DNA of 64,000 nt. It comes from Coprothermobacteraceae bacterium. GTDB taxonomy: Bacteria > Coprothermobacterota > Coprothermobacteria > Coprothermobacterales > Coprothermobacteraceae. Positions 51,688-60,548 of this stretch are shown here, piece after piece. Where the stretch lies: the NCBI GenBank assembly GCA_013178255.1, contig JABLWY010000001.1, forward strand, positions 924,503 to 988,502, given 5' to 3'. Within the stretch, counting starts at the first letter, position 1. The number at the start of each line of letters is the position of its first letter. Both the position numbers and the translations under genes were made by a program. Under the pieces are notes generated by a model. The model did no database searches. It saw nothing but the letters and a program-made list of their open reading frames with translations, and was not told the origin of the DNA.

Positions 51688-52425
51688 GCAAAGCTCCCGC
51701 ACCAATTTGAAGTTGGCCTTAGCAACCCTGCGTAAGGTGCTGCACCCTTCTTCAAGAGCAATGCGACGTGCTTGCTCTTGAACAACTGCTGAACTACCTG
51801 CCGGGAGCCCATGTTCTTCAAGCCAATCCAAGAAGGTGGCCCGGGCGACTATAGATGCCGCCGCTACAGCCGGAATGACTTCGCCTCTAACGAGGGGTAC
51901 CAAGCCCACCTTCCTTAGAGCGTCAGCGGCTCCAAAGTCATCTACATAGAAAGTCTTGCCGTTACCTAATGCGCTCCTAACTTCCACGTGAGACCGAACT
52001 AAGATACTGTTCATGTTCGCGGTGAGCTCGTAGGGTTCCCATTTGCGCACCACTACACGGCAGCAGTTCTTGTAGTATTCAGCCAACTTCATTACCGCTA
52101 CGTTAGAAATGTCTTTAGAATCCAATGCCAACCTCATGGCCATTTGATCTTCGAGGCATACCCCGGCCACCACCAGCGGACCAAAGAGGTCGCCCTTACC
52201 CGCTTCGTCAGAACCACAGTGGGGCTTCAAGGGTATCAAAGCATCCACCAATCGCTCAGCTAATGCGAAGTCCCCATTCTGAATCAAGACTTTGCGGGCG
52301 TATATGGTTATGGTGGCACCCCCGAGCCTGTAGACTCCCCCTTCCCGCTCCGCTCCCAACCGGCTCAGGGAAGCCTCCAAACGATCCCGTTCACCTGCGT
52401 ATATGCGCAGCACCATGTTTTTCAT
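51676..52425 (-). CDS. rnhC: Ribonuclease HIII
   Basis: 249-residue enzyme that cuts RNA in RNA-DNA hybrids. The catalytic core begins CGSDEAGKGDLFGPLVVAG with the Asp-Glu pair of the RNase HIII active site; further aspartates lie in LDSKDIS and VDDFGAAD. The N-terminal TBP-like substrate-binding domain (about 1-60) is shorter than in B. subtilis. The ATG at 52425 or 52416 lies within 16-25 bases of the divergent prepilin peptidase start, and neither has a visible ribosome binding site. The 3' end overlaps yqeG. Confidence 0.9.
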   Translation of the reverse strand: MKNMVLRIYAGERDRLEASLSRLGAEREGGVYRLGGATITIYARKVLIQNGDFALAERLVDALIPLKPHCGSDEAGKGDLFGPLVVAGVCLEDQMAMRLALDSKDISNVAVMKLAEYYKNCCRVVVRKWEPYELTANMNSILVRSHVEVRSALGNGKTFYVDDFGAADALRKVGLVPLVRGEVIPAVAAASIVARATFLDWLEEHGLPAGSSAVVQEQARRIALEEGCSTLRRVAKANFKLVRELCSGE

Positions 52426-52441
52426 CGCTTACAATTATGGC

Positions 52442-53176
52442 ATGATCGTAGGAGCATTGCTGTTTGTGGTAGGCCTAATAATGGGCTCTTTTCTGAACGT
52501 AGTCATATACCGGCTACCCCGTGGCGAAAACATTGTCCACCCTCCGAGCCACTGCCCAAACTGCGGGCACCGCTTAGTGGCTTTGGACTTGGTCCCCGTG
52601 CTGTCTTACGTCTTTCTTGGGGGTAAGTGCCGATACTGCGGTGCTAACATATCGCTGAGGTACCCTCTTGTTGAGTTGCTTACAGGATTTCTCCTTGCTG
52701 CCACTGTATTTGCCAAGGATGTAGGCTATATACCCTACGCCACTTTCGCATTGTTCAGCATCCCCATTGCTTTCATAGACATAGACACCATGACCATCCC
52801 TGAAGTGCTTGTGTATCCCTTGATCGCCCTATTGGCCCTGTACAGGGTGTTGAACCACCAATGGGCGTTTGTCTCCTCCGCACTCTTTCTCTTCGTTATT
52901 CACTACCTAGTGCACCACTTTGTTCCCCACGGGTTCGGCTTAGGGGACGCCGTGTACAGCTTGGCAGTCGGCTTGATGGTACGTTGGCCGCTGACTTTGG
53001 TGTGGTTCATACTCACCTATGCCTTGGGAACACTGATAGGAGTCGCCCTTATAGTTAGAAAGAGAGCGGGGCGAAAGTCGCCCATACCCTTCGCCCCCAT
53101 AATGTTTGTAGGCACCCTACTGGCCTTGACAGCAGGTAAGCCCATACTTGACTGGTACCTCGGTTTGTTTTTCTAA
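52442..53176 (+). CDS. Type IV prepilin peptidase / N-methyltransferase (A24)
   Basis: 244-residue membrane aspartic protease that cleaves and N-methylates type IV prepilin-like leaders. Two Cys-X2-Cys pairs (C38/C41, C63/C66) frame the zinc-binding methyltransferase loop. Catalytic aspartates are D113 (AFIDIDT) and D169 in the GLGD motif. About eight membrane segments. The ATG at 52442 is preferred on family grounds; a TACAAT -10-like element at 52430-52435 would put the transcript start almost on the ATG, so the mRNA may be leaderless. No pilin genes are nearby. Confidence 0.9.
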   Translation: MIVGALLFVVGLIMGSFLNVVIYRLPRGENIVHPPSHCPNCGHRLVALDLVPVLSYVFLGGKCRYCGANISLRYPLVELLTGFLLAATVFAKDVGYIPYATFALFSIPIAFIDIDTMTIPEVLVYPLIALLALYRVLNHQWAFVSSALFLFVIHYLVHHFVPHGFGLGDAVYSLAVGLMVRWPLTLVWFILTYALGTLIGVALIVRKRAGRKSPIPFAPIMFVGTLLALTAGKPILDWYLGLFF

Positions 53177-53982
53177 ACTAAGTCCTCAAATCCAACGCAA
53201 GTGATCTGAAGCCCTCTCTTCTTCAGCTCCCTCAGGAAAATGAGAGCGCCTACATAATCACCAGGCATATGGCCTGTGAGCACCAAAGCCTTGTCGCTGA
53301 ACTCAGACTTGATTTTCCTAAAATCAGCAGGATTAACGTGCATGTATATAAGCGCAGGTATGCCGTGGCTGTACCACACCTTGGCTACGTCGTACCCGCC
53401 ATTGGTGAACGCTCCTATGAGCACAGGCGCCCTATCGACAACGAGGTCGGGGTCGCCCATAATCTGCTCTGCCTTAACGGGGCTGTACGGAAAAGGATCT
53501 AAGGCGTTGATTACGTCAACTACTCTATGCATAGGGGCGGGAAGCACTTTGTCCACAGCAGACTGTATGGTCTTGCGGGTAATCTCATCGATGGGAGCAT
53601 GTATGTTCATGAACGGCATGTCCAAGAGCCTTGCCATCCCCAAGATGCGTGTGAAGTTCTCCGTCTTTGAAGAAATCTGCAGGTCTACCAACTTGTCCGC
53701 CACGGCAGCCTCAGCTTCATCTTTGGGGATCCCCCAGGACACCATGAAATCCACGTGTCGTCTAAACACCTGCCCGTAAGCCAAGGCAGCGTTAGGTGGG
53801 TGATGAGCTATCACCAAGTCATAACCCTGCTCTTTTGCCCATACCAGTTCCTCCACGCCTATGTCAATACCAAAAAGCACTCGCCTAATGCCATCTCCTG
53901 CCCTATAAATGGCAGAATCACCAGGCACTTCATCAAAACCGCTCATTTTCAGTGCTAACTGCATGATTTCCTGTGTGTTCAT
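53173..53982 (-). CDS. NIF3-like protein (DUF34)
   Basis: 269 residues related to the NIF3/YbgI family of dinuclear-metal proteins. The diagnostic HHP (H60-H61-P62, in LVIAHHPPNAAL) and the FGIDIGVEELVWAKEQGYD helix-strand unit match. The C-terminal region with LTGHMPGD could supply the remaining metal ligands. Biochemical roles remain unsettled; GTP cyclohydrolase-like activity has been proposed for some members. The start overlaps the ECF S component stop by 4 bases. The 3' end overlaps the prepilin peptidase by 4 bases. Confidence 0.7.
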   Translation of the reverse strand: MNTQEIMQLALKMSGFDEVPGDSAIYRAGDGIRRVLFGIDIGVEELVWAKEQGYDLVIAHHPPNAALAYGQVFRRHVDFMVSWGIPKDEAEAAVADKLVDLQISSKTENFTRILGMARLLDMPFMNIHAPIDEITRKTIQSAVDKVLPAPMHRVVDVINALDPFPYSPVKAEQIMGDPDLVVDRAPVLIGAFTNGGYDVAKVWYSHGIPALIYMHVNPADFRKIKSEFSDKALVLTGHMPGDYVGALIFLRELKKRGLQITCVGFEDLV

Positions 53983-54461
53983 GATCTAACTCCTTCCAAG
54001 GCCGCTGATAAAGCCTTCCCCAATATGGGGCCCACTATGATTGCAGACAAAGCCTGCATGCCGTTGCCTGGCAGTTCAGCCACAGCAGCAGCCCAACCGT
54101 ACATGAAAACCTCCACTAAGAAGTAACCTGCCACCATCAAGACGGGACCTACGATCCAAGACCAATGGAATTTGGCCTTCACATCGCTTTGGGAGACCAC
54201 ATAACCTTCCAAACCTTTGATTAGGAATGTCCATGGTGCCCAATGCAGATAGCCACCCAAGATGTCAGCCAAAGCGCTGCCCAACCCCCCTGCCAACCAG
54301 CCCAATCTGCGCCCCAACACCATGGCAAGAGCCACCACAGCGATGTCGCCCAAGTTGATGTAGCCTCGCGTCATGGGTGTGGGAATCCGAATGAGCATGG
54401 TAGCTACTGCAACAAAAGCCGCTGCAAGCGCAACCAGTGCTGTGTCACGCGTCCTGCTCAA
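53979..54461 (-). CDS. ECF transporter substrate-binding (S) component
   Basis: 160-residue integral membrane protein with about six segments. The N-terminal ALVALAAAFVAVATML helix followed by GYINLGDIAV, and the central GGLGSALADILGGYLHWAP segment, are typical of ECF S proteins. The substrate (a vitamin or precursor) cannot be inferred. It would use the EcfA1-EcfA2-EcfT module at 16302-18732. Starts with TTG at 54461, 7 bases after GGAGGTGA. The NIF3-like gene follows with a 4-base overlap. Confidence 0.82.
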   Translation of the reverse strand: MSRTRDTALVALAAAFVAVATMLIRIPTPMTRGYINLGDIAVVALAMVLGRRLGWLAGGLGSALADILGGYLHWAPWTFLIKGLEGYVVSQSDVKAKFHWSWIVGPVLMVAGYFLVEVFMYGWAAAVAELPGNGMQALSAIIVGPILGKALSAALEGVRS

Positions 54462-54487
54462 CTCGCCTTCACCTCCACTGCATATTC

Positions 54488-54493
54488 TATAAT
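54488..54493 (+). promoter_or_regulatory. -10 element of nth, leaving almost no leader
   Basis: Perfect TATAAT at 54488-54493, only 10 bases before the nth ATG at 54504. Transcription would start about 54499-54501, giving a leader of 3-5 bases. No clear -35 element and no ribosome binding site are seen. Confidence 0.5.
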
Positions 54494-54503
54494 TGTTGCA
54501 GTC

Positions 54504-55142
54504 ATGAAGGATCTAACAGTTGCAAGACTTATGGCGCCACCCCAAGAAGTGTTCAGGCGCCTTTCAAAGGCATACCCTTTCGAGCCTTATGGGTTAGGCA
54601 ACCCAGCGCGTGTCCTTCTAAGCTGTATACTGTCAGCGCGAACCAAGGACGAGATAACATACCCTACAGCGGACACGCTGTTTGCAGAGTACCGAACTTT
54701 GGAGCAGCTCTGCACGGCGCGCCCCCAAGATTTGGAATCGCTGCTAAAACCTGTGGGTTTCTACAGAGTCAAAGCACAGCACGTACGTGAAGCTGCTTGC
54801 CACTTATTGCGCTTCGGCGTCCCCAAGACCACGGAACAGCTCATAGAGGTCCCTGGCATAGGGCCCAAATGCGCGGCGATTGTGAGAGCCTTCGGCTGGG
54901 GATTACCCGACATAGCCGTGGATACCCATGTGTACCGCATATCCAAGAGACTGGGTTGGACAAGCCACAGCGACGATCCCTTGGATACGCAACAGAAACT
55001 GAAACTACTATTCCCACTCCACCAATGGCAACCGCTCAACCACTTGATCGTTTCCTTGGGAAGGGACACCTGCAAGCCCCAAAAGCCTGCCTGTGCCCCT
55101 TGCGTACTAAATCAGGTGTGCCCCTATCCCAACAAGCCCTGA
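54504..55142 (+). CDS. nth: Endonuclease III
   Basis: 212-residue DNA glycosylase/AP lyase for oxidised pyrimidines. The helix-hairpin-helix VPGIGPKCA holds catalytic Lys122; Asp140 is in IAVDTHVYR. Four cysteines (C190, C197, C200, C206; spacing 6-2-5) bind a 4Fe-4S cluster. The frame is open back to 54243, but that part runs antisense through the ECF S gene; the ATG at 54504 gives the correct family length. The 3' end overlaps fhs by 19 bases on the opposite strand. Confidence 0.93.
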   Translation: MKDLTVARLMAPPQEVFRRLSKAYPFEPYGLGNPARVLLSCILSARTKDEITYPTADTLFAEYRTLEQLCTARPQDLESLLKPVGFYRVKAQHVREAACHLLRFGVPKTTEQLIEVPGIGPKCAAIVRAFGWGLPDIAVDTHVYRISKRLGWTSHSDDPLDTQQKLKLLFPLHQWQPLNHLIVSLGRDTCKPQKPACAPCVLNQVCPYPNKP

Positions 55143-56719
55143 ATATTACCTTCGCCGTCTACCCACACGGATTCAGCCTGAGGCACTTTGGGCAAACCAG
55201 GCATGGTCATAATGGAGCCTGCCAACGGCACTATGAATCCTGCCCCAGCTGATACTTTGAAATCCCTAATGGTAATGGCGAAGTTGCGAGGGCGCCCCAG
55301 CAAGTTAGGATCGTCGCTAAGGGAGTACTGAGTTTTTGCTATGCATACGGGGAGCCGTTCAAGACCGAACTGCCTTATGACTTTGAGCTTTTTCATAGCG
55401 TCCCCAGTGAAGGACACATCGTCAGCGCCGTAGACCCTAGTTGCCACTTTGATAATCTTCTGCTGCAAGTCATCGTCAGGCTCATAGACGTAGTTGGGCT
55501 TAGGATTCTCCAAGGCGTGCCGTACTACAGCTTCGGCCAAAGCGATACCGCCTTGGCTGCCCTCAGTAGCTACGGTACTTACCGCATAGGGCACGCCCAT
55601 GCTCTCCAACCTCGACTCCAAAGCCGTGATCTCAGCGTCTTGGTCGTCAGGGAACCTGTTTATGGCCACCACAGGCGTGTAGCCAAACTGCATTATGTTC
55701 TTGAGGTGAGCTTCTACGTTTTCGAAACCCTTGTCCAAAGCCTGGGGCCCATCGCCGCCGCCGTGGTGCTTTATAGCCTTAAGCGAAACCACGAGTACCA
55801 CTTGGGCAGGTACCAAGTCATAGCTGCGAGCCACAATACCCATGAATTTCTCGAAACCCAGATCGGAGCCAAAACCTGTCTCGGTCACCACATAGTCAGC
55901 GTAAGTCAAAGCCAAACGGGTAGCCACAATGCTGTTGGTGCCATGAGCTATGTTGGCAAACGGACCTGCATGGATGAAGGCCGGATTACCTTCCATAGTG
56001 ACCACCATGTTAGGTTTTAGCGCATCGCACAGCAGCGCAGCAGCAGCACCATGGGCCTTCAAGTGCTCCACAGTGAAGGGTTGTCCGTCAAAACTTACTC
56101 CCAGAATGATGCGTTTAAGCTTAGCTTGCAGGTCTTCCAAGTTCTCGCTCAATGCCAAGACCGCCATGACTTCGGAGGCAGCAGTTATTTCGAAGCCGTC
56201 CTCACGGGGGACACCGTTGCCTTGCAAGCCGACCACCACCGAGCGCAGCTCTCGGTCGTTCATATCCATGACCCGCTTCCACCACACCTTGGTAGTCTCA
56301 ATCACGGGTTGCTTTCTGTAGTAGATGTGGTTGCCCAACATGGCTGAGATCAGGTTGTGCGCCGCTGTGACCGCGTGAATGTCACCCGTGAAGTGCAGGT
56401 TGATACGTTCAGAGGGCACAACTTTGGCTTTGCCTCCGCCTGTGGCGCCACCTTTTACGCCGAACACGGGACCCAACGAAGGCTCCCGCAACGTCACCAC
56501 TGCCTTCTTCCCTATGGCATTCAACGCATCAGCCAACCCAATAGCCGTGGTGGTCTTGCCTTCTCCTGCTGGCGTTGGGTTTATGGAAGTGACAATAATG
56601 AGCTTGCCTCTTTTGGGACCTATGGCGTTCAGAGAAACCTTGTATGCGAAGTTACCATAAGGCTCCAAGTATTCCTTGCTTATACCGAGCCTTTCAGCTG
56701 CTTCCCAGAGGTTCAACAC
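55124..56719 (-). CDS. fhs: Formate-tetrahydrofolate ligase
   Basis: 531-residue enzyme for formate + THF + ATP = 10-formyl-THF + ADP + Pi, reversible. The P-loop TPAGEGKTT is at 49-57, and GGGDGPQALDKGFENVEAH and the C-terminal IVPLAGSIMTMPGLPKVPQAE region are typical; slightly shorter than the usual 556. It starts with GTG at 56719 (a TTG at 56716 is better spaced from AGGAGG) and overlaps hutI by 7 bases. As the last gene of the hut run it probably works in reverse, making ATP from one-carbon units released by histidine breakdown (inference). Confidence 0.94.
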   Translation of the reverse strand: MLNLWEAAERLGISKEYLEPYGNFAYKVSLNAIGPKRGKLIIVTSINPTPAGEGKTTTAIGLADALNAIGKKAVVTLREPSLGPVFGVKGGATGGGKAKVVPSERINLHFTGDIHAVTAAHNLISAMLGNHIYYRKQPVIETTKVWWKRVMDMNDRELRSVVVGLQGNGVPREDGFEITAASEVMAVLALSENLEDLQAKLKRIILGVSFDGQPFTVEHLKAHGAAAALLCDALKPNMVVTMEGNPAFIHAGPFANIAHGTNSIVATRLALTYADYVVTETGFGSDLGFEKFMGIVARSYDLVPAQVVLVVSLKAIKHHGGGDGPQALDKGFENVEAHLKNIMQFGYTPVVAINRFPDDQDAEITALESRLESMGVPYAVSTVATEGSQGGIALAEAVVRHALENPKPNYVYEPDDDLQQKIIKVATRVYGADDVSFTGDAMKKLKVIRQFGLERLPVCIAKTQYSLSDDPNLLGRPRNFAITIRDFKVSAGAGFIVPLAGSIMTMPGLPKVPQAESVWVDGEGNIQGLLG

Positions 56720-57942
56720 ATATCCCTCCTATCCACAATAAGACGGCCGTTCTTAATCAAAGCCCGCACAGGGTTGACGCCTTGCAGGTACCCCAACCAC
56801 GACAGATCGGGAACATCCAAGACCATGAGGTCAGCGCGATAACCAGGTCGCACCGCTCCTCTATCCTCCCTAGCCACGGCGCGCGCTGCGTAGGCTGTAT
56901 AGCCCAAGAAAAGCTCCTCTACAGGGATTCCAAAAGCAATGTGCCCCACGTTTATGGCTTGCCAAGGTGACGGCACAAAACTCGTACCCGGGTTGAAGTC
57001 GGTGGAAACCGCAAAGTATCCGCCTAATTCCTTGATGGTTTGGTAAGTATGTTTGATGCTGTATCCCAGGTGCCAAGCTGTAAGGGGCAGTAGCGTAGGC
57101 ACGGTACCCTTCTTGAAGGCAATTTGAAGGTCATCGGCCGTGGCAAACTCCAAGTGGTCTATGCTCGTGAGGTGGTATTTTTCCAGCAAGAAGGAGCTGC
57201 TGTCATGCTCTAGCTCCCACAGGTGCGCCTTGAGCTTCAGGCCAAAGAGTGCGGCCCTACCAAAGATCACATCTGCCTCCTGTGGTGTAAAAGCGACTGA
57301 AGCTACAAACACGTCCACAAACTCGGCCAGCCCCGTTTCTGCCAAAGCAGGTATGGTCTTGGTAACCATTTCCTCCAAGTACTGTTCCCTACCCTTGTCC
57401 TTGGGCAGCGCGTGGGCGCCCAAGTAGGTAGGTACTAAGTCGATGCCCGTGTTTGCTCCATGTATAAGCTGCAGGAGCCTAAGCTCCTCATGATGGCTTA
57501 AGCCATACCCCGTTTTCACTTCCAAAGTACCAGTACCTTGGCAAGCGAAAACCCTTACCCATTTCTTCAAGCTAAGTAGTAGTTGCTCGTCGGATACCGC
57601 CCTAGTGGCTTCCACAGTTACATTGATGCCACCTTTTTGCTGCTGCTCCCTATAGGTCTGCCCTTGGATGCGTGCATGGAACTCAGAAGAACGGTCGCCA
57701 GCAAATATGGAATGGGTGTGGGGGTCCACGAAAGCTGGAGTAACCAAAGCGCCTTCGACATCCAAAACCGTCCACTCATCCCCCACAGGGGCCTCGCTTG
57801 CTGGAACGACATCAACTATCCACCCGTCTTTTATGACCACAGCTCGGCCGTGTTGGTCTAGTATGGCTTTCTCGGATATGGGCTCGAGCTCGACGGAGGC
57901 AGGCGTAATGACTCTGGCGTTTGTAATAACGAGATTACTCAT
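56713..57942 (-). CDS. hutI: Imidazolonepropionase
   Basis: 409-residue amidohydrolase that opens imidazolone-5-propionate to N-formimino-glutamate in histidine degradation. The metal site begins FVDPHTHSIFAGDRSSEF with H75 and H77; further histidines lie in LKAHLWE and the HLEFAT segment. The ATG at 57942 gives the family N-terminus (MSNLVITNARVITP) and overlaps the ftcD stop by 8 bases; the longer open frame to 57972 is not needed. Confidence 0.94.
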   Translation of the reverse strand: MSNLVITNARVITPASVELEPISEKAILDQHGRAVVIKDGWIVDVVPASEAPVGDEWTVLDVEGALVTPAFVDPHTHSIFAGDRSSEFHARIQGQTYREQQQKGGINVTVEATRAVSDEQLLLSLKKWVRVFACQGTGTLEVKTGYGLSHHEELRLLQLIHGANTGIDLVPTYLGAHALPKDKGREQYLEEMVTKTIPALAETGLAEFVDVFVASVAFTPQEADVIFGRAALFGLKLKAHLWELEHDSSSFLLEKYHLTSIDHLEFATADDLQIAFKKGTVPTLLPLTAWHLGYSIKHTYQTIKELGGYFAVSTDFNPGTSFVPSPWQAINVGHIAFGIPVEELFLGYTAYAARAVAREDRGAVRPGYRADLMVLDVPDLSWLGYLQGVNPVRALIKNGRLIVDRRDMC

Positions 57943-58846
57943 GGCCTGCCAGTCTCGACAAAACCGCCACATCCAATATGTGGCTTGACTCCAATTTGGG
58001 AAGCTGCAAGTAGTACGCCAAGCTGCCGAGTACGGCGCCCAGAGGCATCAACCCTACCAGTTCGCCTTCTACCACCTGCACACCGTATCGGGCTGCCTCG
58101 AGTTTGACCAGTTCTACCACGCGGTACAAAGGCGTCTTGCTAAAATCCAATATATTCATGGAAACCTGCGACAAGCCCTTCTCCTCGATGTACATGCCTT
58201 TTGCCTGAACGTTCACCAGACCGCCGCTGGACTCACGCACCGCCTTGGCTATCTTGTCAGCCACTTCTTTGTCGGGTGTATTCAAGTACAGGTTGAATGC
58301 TATAAGGAAGTTGCGGGCTCCAACAGCTGTGGCGCCTGCGGTAGGATGCAAGGCGGGTTCTCCGATGTCAGGGTGCCTTTCAGGTTGCGTAATAGTCTCC
58401 CTCAGCCCTTCGAACTCGCCCTTCCTGATGTTGGGTAGCCTCTTACGTTCGGGCCTACGAGCTGACTCAGCGTACAGGTATATGGGGACCCGAAGGTTTT
58501 CCCACATCCACTGCCCAAACTCCACTGCTAAGTCGTTGCATTCCTGCATGGTGGCATTGAACAAAGGGACAAAAGGCACCACGTCCACGGCACCCATGCG
58601 CGGATGTTCGCCCTGATGCTTGTTCAGGTCAATGAGTTCCACAGCCTTGGCAGCGCCTGCCTTCATGGCATTGAGGACTTCACTTGGTTCGCCCACAAAC
58701 GTGACCACCATGCGGTTGTGGGATTCGTCAGCCTCGACATCCAATACGATGACATTGCCGCCGCCCTTTATGGCGTCTACGATGGCATCCATGACGTCTT
58801 TGCGTCGGCCTTCAGAGAAGTTGGGTACACATTCGATCAGCTTCAC
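57935..58846 (-). CDS. ftcD: Glutamate formiminotransferase
   Basis: 303-residue single-domain enzyme that moves the formimino group from N-formimino-glutamate to tetrahydrofolate, yielding glutamate. Begins KLIECVPNFSEGRRKDVMDAI and carries HQGEHPRMGAVDVVPFVPL and the GATAVGARNFLIAFNLYL segments. The cyclodeaminase domain of the vertebrate enzyme is absent, and no separate cyclodeaminase (fchA) lies in the window. It sits between hutU and hutI in one transcription unit. Confidence 0.94.
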   Translation of the reverse strand: MKLIECVPNFSEGRRKDVMDAIVDAIKGGGNVIVLDVEADESHNRMVVTFVGEPSEVLNAMKAGAAKAVELIDLNKHQGEHPRMGAVDVVPFVPLFNATMQECNDLAVEFGQWMWENLRVPIYLYAESARRPERKRLPNIRKGEFEGLRETITQPERHPDIGEPALHPTAGATAVGARNFLIAFNLYLNTPDKEVADKIAKAVRESSGGLVNVQAKGMYIEEKGLSQVSMNILDFSKTPLYRVVELVKLEAARYGVQVVEGELVGLMPLGAVLGSLAYYLQLPKLESSHILDVAVLSRLAGHE

Positions 58847-58850
58847 AGTC

Positions 58851-60497
58851 TCACTCTCCCAGCATCGGCATGTTTACGTGTTTTTCCTTAGCCACTCTTA
58901 TGGCTATGTCGTAACCCGCATCGGCATGACGCACAACACCCATAGCTACGTCGTTGGTCAAGACCCTTTGGATCTTCTTCTCGGACAGGTCCGTACCGTC
59001 AGCCACCACTACGACTCCAGCATGAATGGAATAACCGATACCCACACCGCCCCCATGGTGTACCGAGACCCACGTGGCACCTGAAGCGGTGTTCACCAAG
59101 GCATTGAGTATGGGCCAATCGGCGATGGCATCAGACCCGTCGAGCATAGCTTCGGTCTCCCTGTAGGGGCTTGCTACCGAACCCGTGTCGTGATGGTCCC
59201 TACCTATCACAATAGGTGCCTTCACTTTGCCCGTCTTCACCAACCAGTTGAACATGACACCCGCTTTATCGCGCTCTCCGTAACCTAACCAGCATATACG
59301 TGCAGGTAAGCCCTGCCACTTGACCTTCTTTTGGGCCATCTCTATCCACGTTCTCAGGTGCTCGTCCTCGGGGAACAGCTCCAAAATGAGCTTGTCCGTT
59401 TCATAGATGTCGTTAGGATCACCTGAGAGCGCTACCCACCTGAAAGGACCTTTGCCCTCGCAGAACAGAGGCCTGATGAGTTCAGGCACGTACCCTCTTA
59501 TTTCGAAAGCATCGTTGTAGCCCCACGACTGAGCCAATTTCCTGATGTTGTTGCCGTATTCGAACACCACAGCACCCCTGCGCTTCATCTCCACCATAGC
59601 TTCTACGTGCTTGACTACCGACTCTCCAACCTTTTGCAAGTAGAGCTGCGGATCGTCCTTCCTCAGCTGAGCTGCTTCCTCCACACTGTAGCCCAGCGGG
59701 ATGTACCCGTTCAGTGGGTCGTGGGCGGCTGTCTGATCAGTCACTACGTCCGGGATTATGTCCCTTCTCACTAACTCAGGATATACGTAGGCCGCATTTG
59801 CCAGCAAACCGATAGACACCGCTTCACCTTTGGCTCTTGCTTCCTCGACCCAGCGCAGAGCTTCGTCCAAATTGTCCGTCCACTTATCCAAGTACCCATG
59901 CTTAATCCTACGCTCGATAGCCCAAGGATTTACTTCTACCGCCAAGATGACTGCGCCGTTCATAGTGGCTGCTAAGGGTTGGGCACCGCCCATCTCACCC
60001 AAACCAGCGGTCAGTACAAACCTGCCCTTGAGCGAGCCGCCGAAGTGCTTCTTCGCAGCAGCGTAGAAGGTCTCATAAGTGCCCTGGAGTATGCCTTGGG
60101 TTCCGATATAGATCCAAGAACCGGCCGTCATTTGGCCGTACATGATGAGGCCGCGTTCCTCGAGCTCCCTGAAATACTCCCAATCTGCCCACTTGGGCAC
60201 CAGCAGCGAGTTTGCAATGAGCACACGGGGTGCCCACTCGTGCGTGCGGAACACAGCTACGGGCTTACCGCTTTGAACCAACAAAGTTTCATCGTCGTTC
60301 AGGTTCTTCAGGGTATCGACGATCTTGTAGAAAGACTCCCAATTGCGAGCAGCTCTACCCGTACCCCCGTAGACGATAAGATTGGCCGGATCCTTGGCAA
60401 CTTCAGGATCCAAGTTGTTCATTAGCATCCTCATGGGTGCTTCGGTCAACCAACTCTTGCACGTAAGCTTGTTGCCCCTTGGGGCCCTTATCTCCAT
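58851..60497 (-). CDS. hutU: Urocanate hydratase
   Basis: 548-residue NAD-dependent urocanase, the second step of histidine degradation (urocanate to imidazolonepropionate). Conserved regions include [44 protein letters not shown] and the active-site cysteine region [14 protein letters not shown] (Cys402). Full length. First hut gene here; histidine ammonia-lyase (hutH) is not in the window. An ATG with GGGAGG upstream starts the gene. Confidence 0.96.
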   Translation of the reverse strand: MEIRAPRGNKLTCKSWLTEAPMRMLMNNLDPEVAKDPANLIVYGGTGRAARNWESFYKIVDTLKNLNDDETLLVQSGKPVAVFRTHEWAPRVLIANSLLVPKWADWEYFRELEERGLIMYGQMTAGSWIYIGTQGILQGTYETFYAAAKKHFGGSLKGRFVLTAGLGEMGGAQPLAATMNGAVILAVEVNPWAIERRIKHGYLDKWTDNLDEALRWVEEARAKGEAVSIGLLANAAYVYPELVRRDIIPDVVTDQTAAHDPLNGYIPLGYSVEEAAQLRKDDPQLYLQKVGESVVKHVEAMVEMKRRGAVVFEYGNNIRKLAQSWGYNDAFEIRGYVPELIRPLFCEGKGPFRWVALSGDPNDIYETDKLILELFPEDEHLRTWIEMAQKKVKWQGLPARICWLGYGERDKAGVMFNWLVKTGKVKAPIVIGRDHHDTGSVASPYRETEAMLDGSDAIADWPILNALVNTASGATWVSVHHGGGVGIGYSIHAGVVVVADGTDLSEKKIQRVLTNDVAMGVVRHADAGYDIAIRVAKEKHVNMPMLGE

Positions 60498-60548
60498 AAC
60501 ATCGACCTCCCTATTTGATTGTAAGGCAGCGCAATACTGCCCTTGGTT

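Noticed and set aside
54243-54503. 87-residue N-terminal extension of endonuclease III
   Set aside because: It runs antisense through the ECF S component, while the ATG at 54504 gives the correct protein length and lies next to a -10 element.
60507-60545. Small hairpin between cobO and hutU as a terminator or promoter
   Set aside because: The GGCAG/CTGCC stem is only 5 bases and lacks a U-tract, and no -35/-10 pair with acceptable spacing was found.
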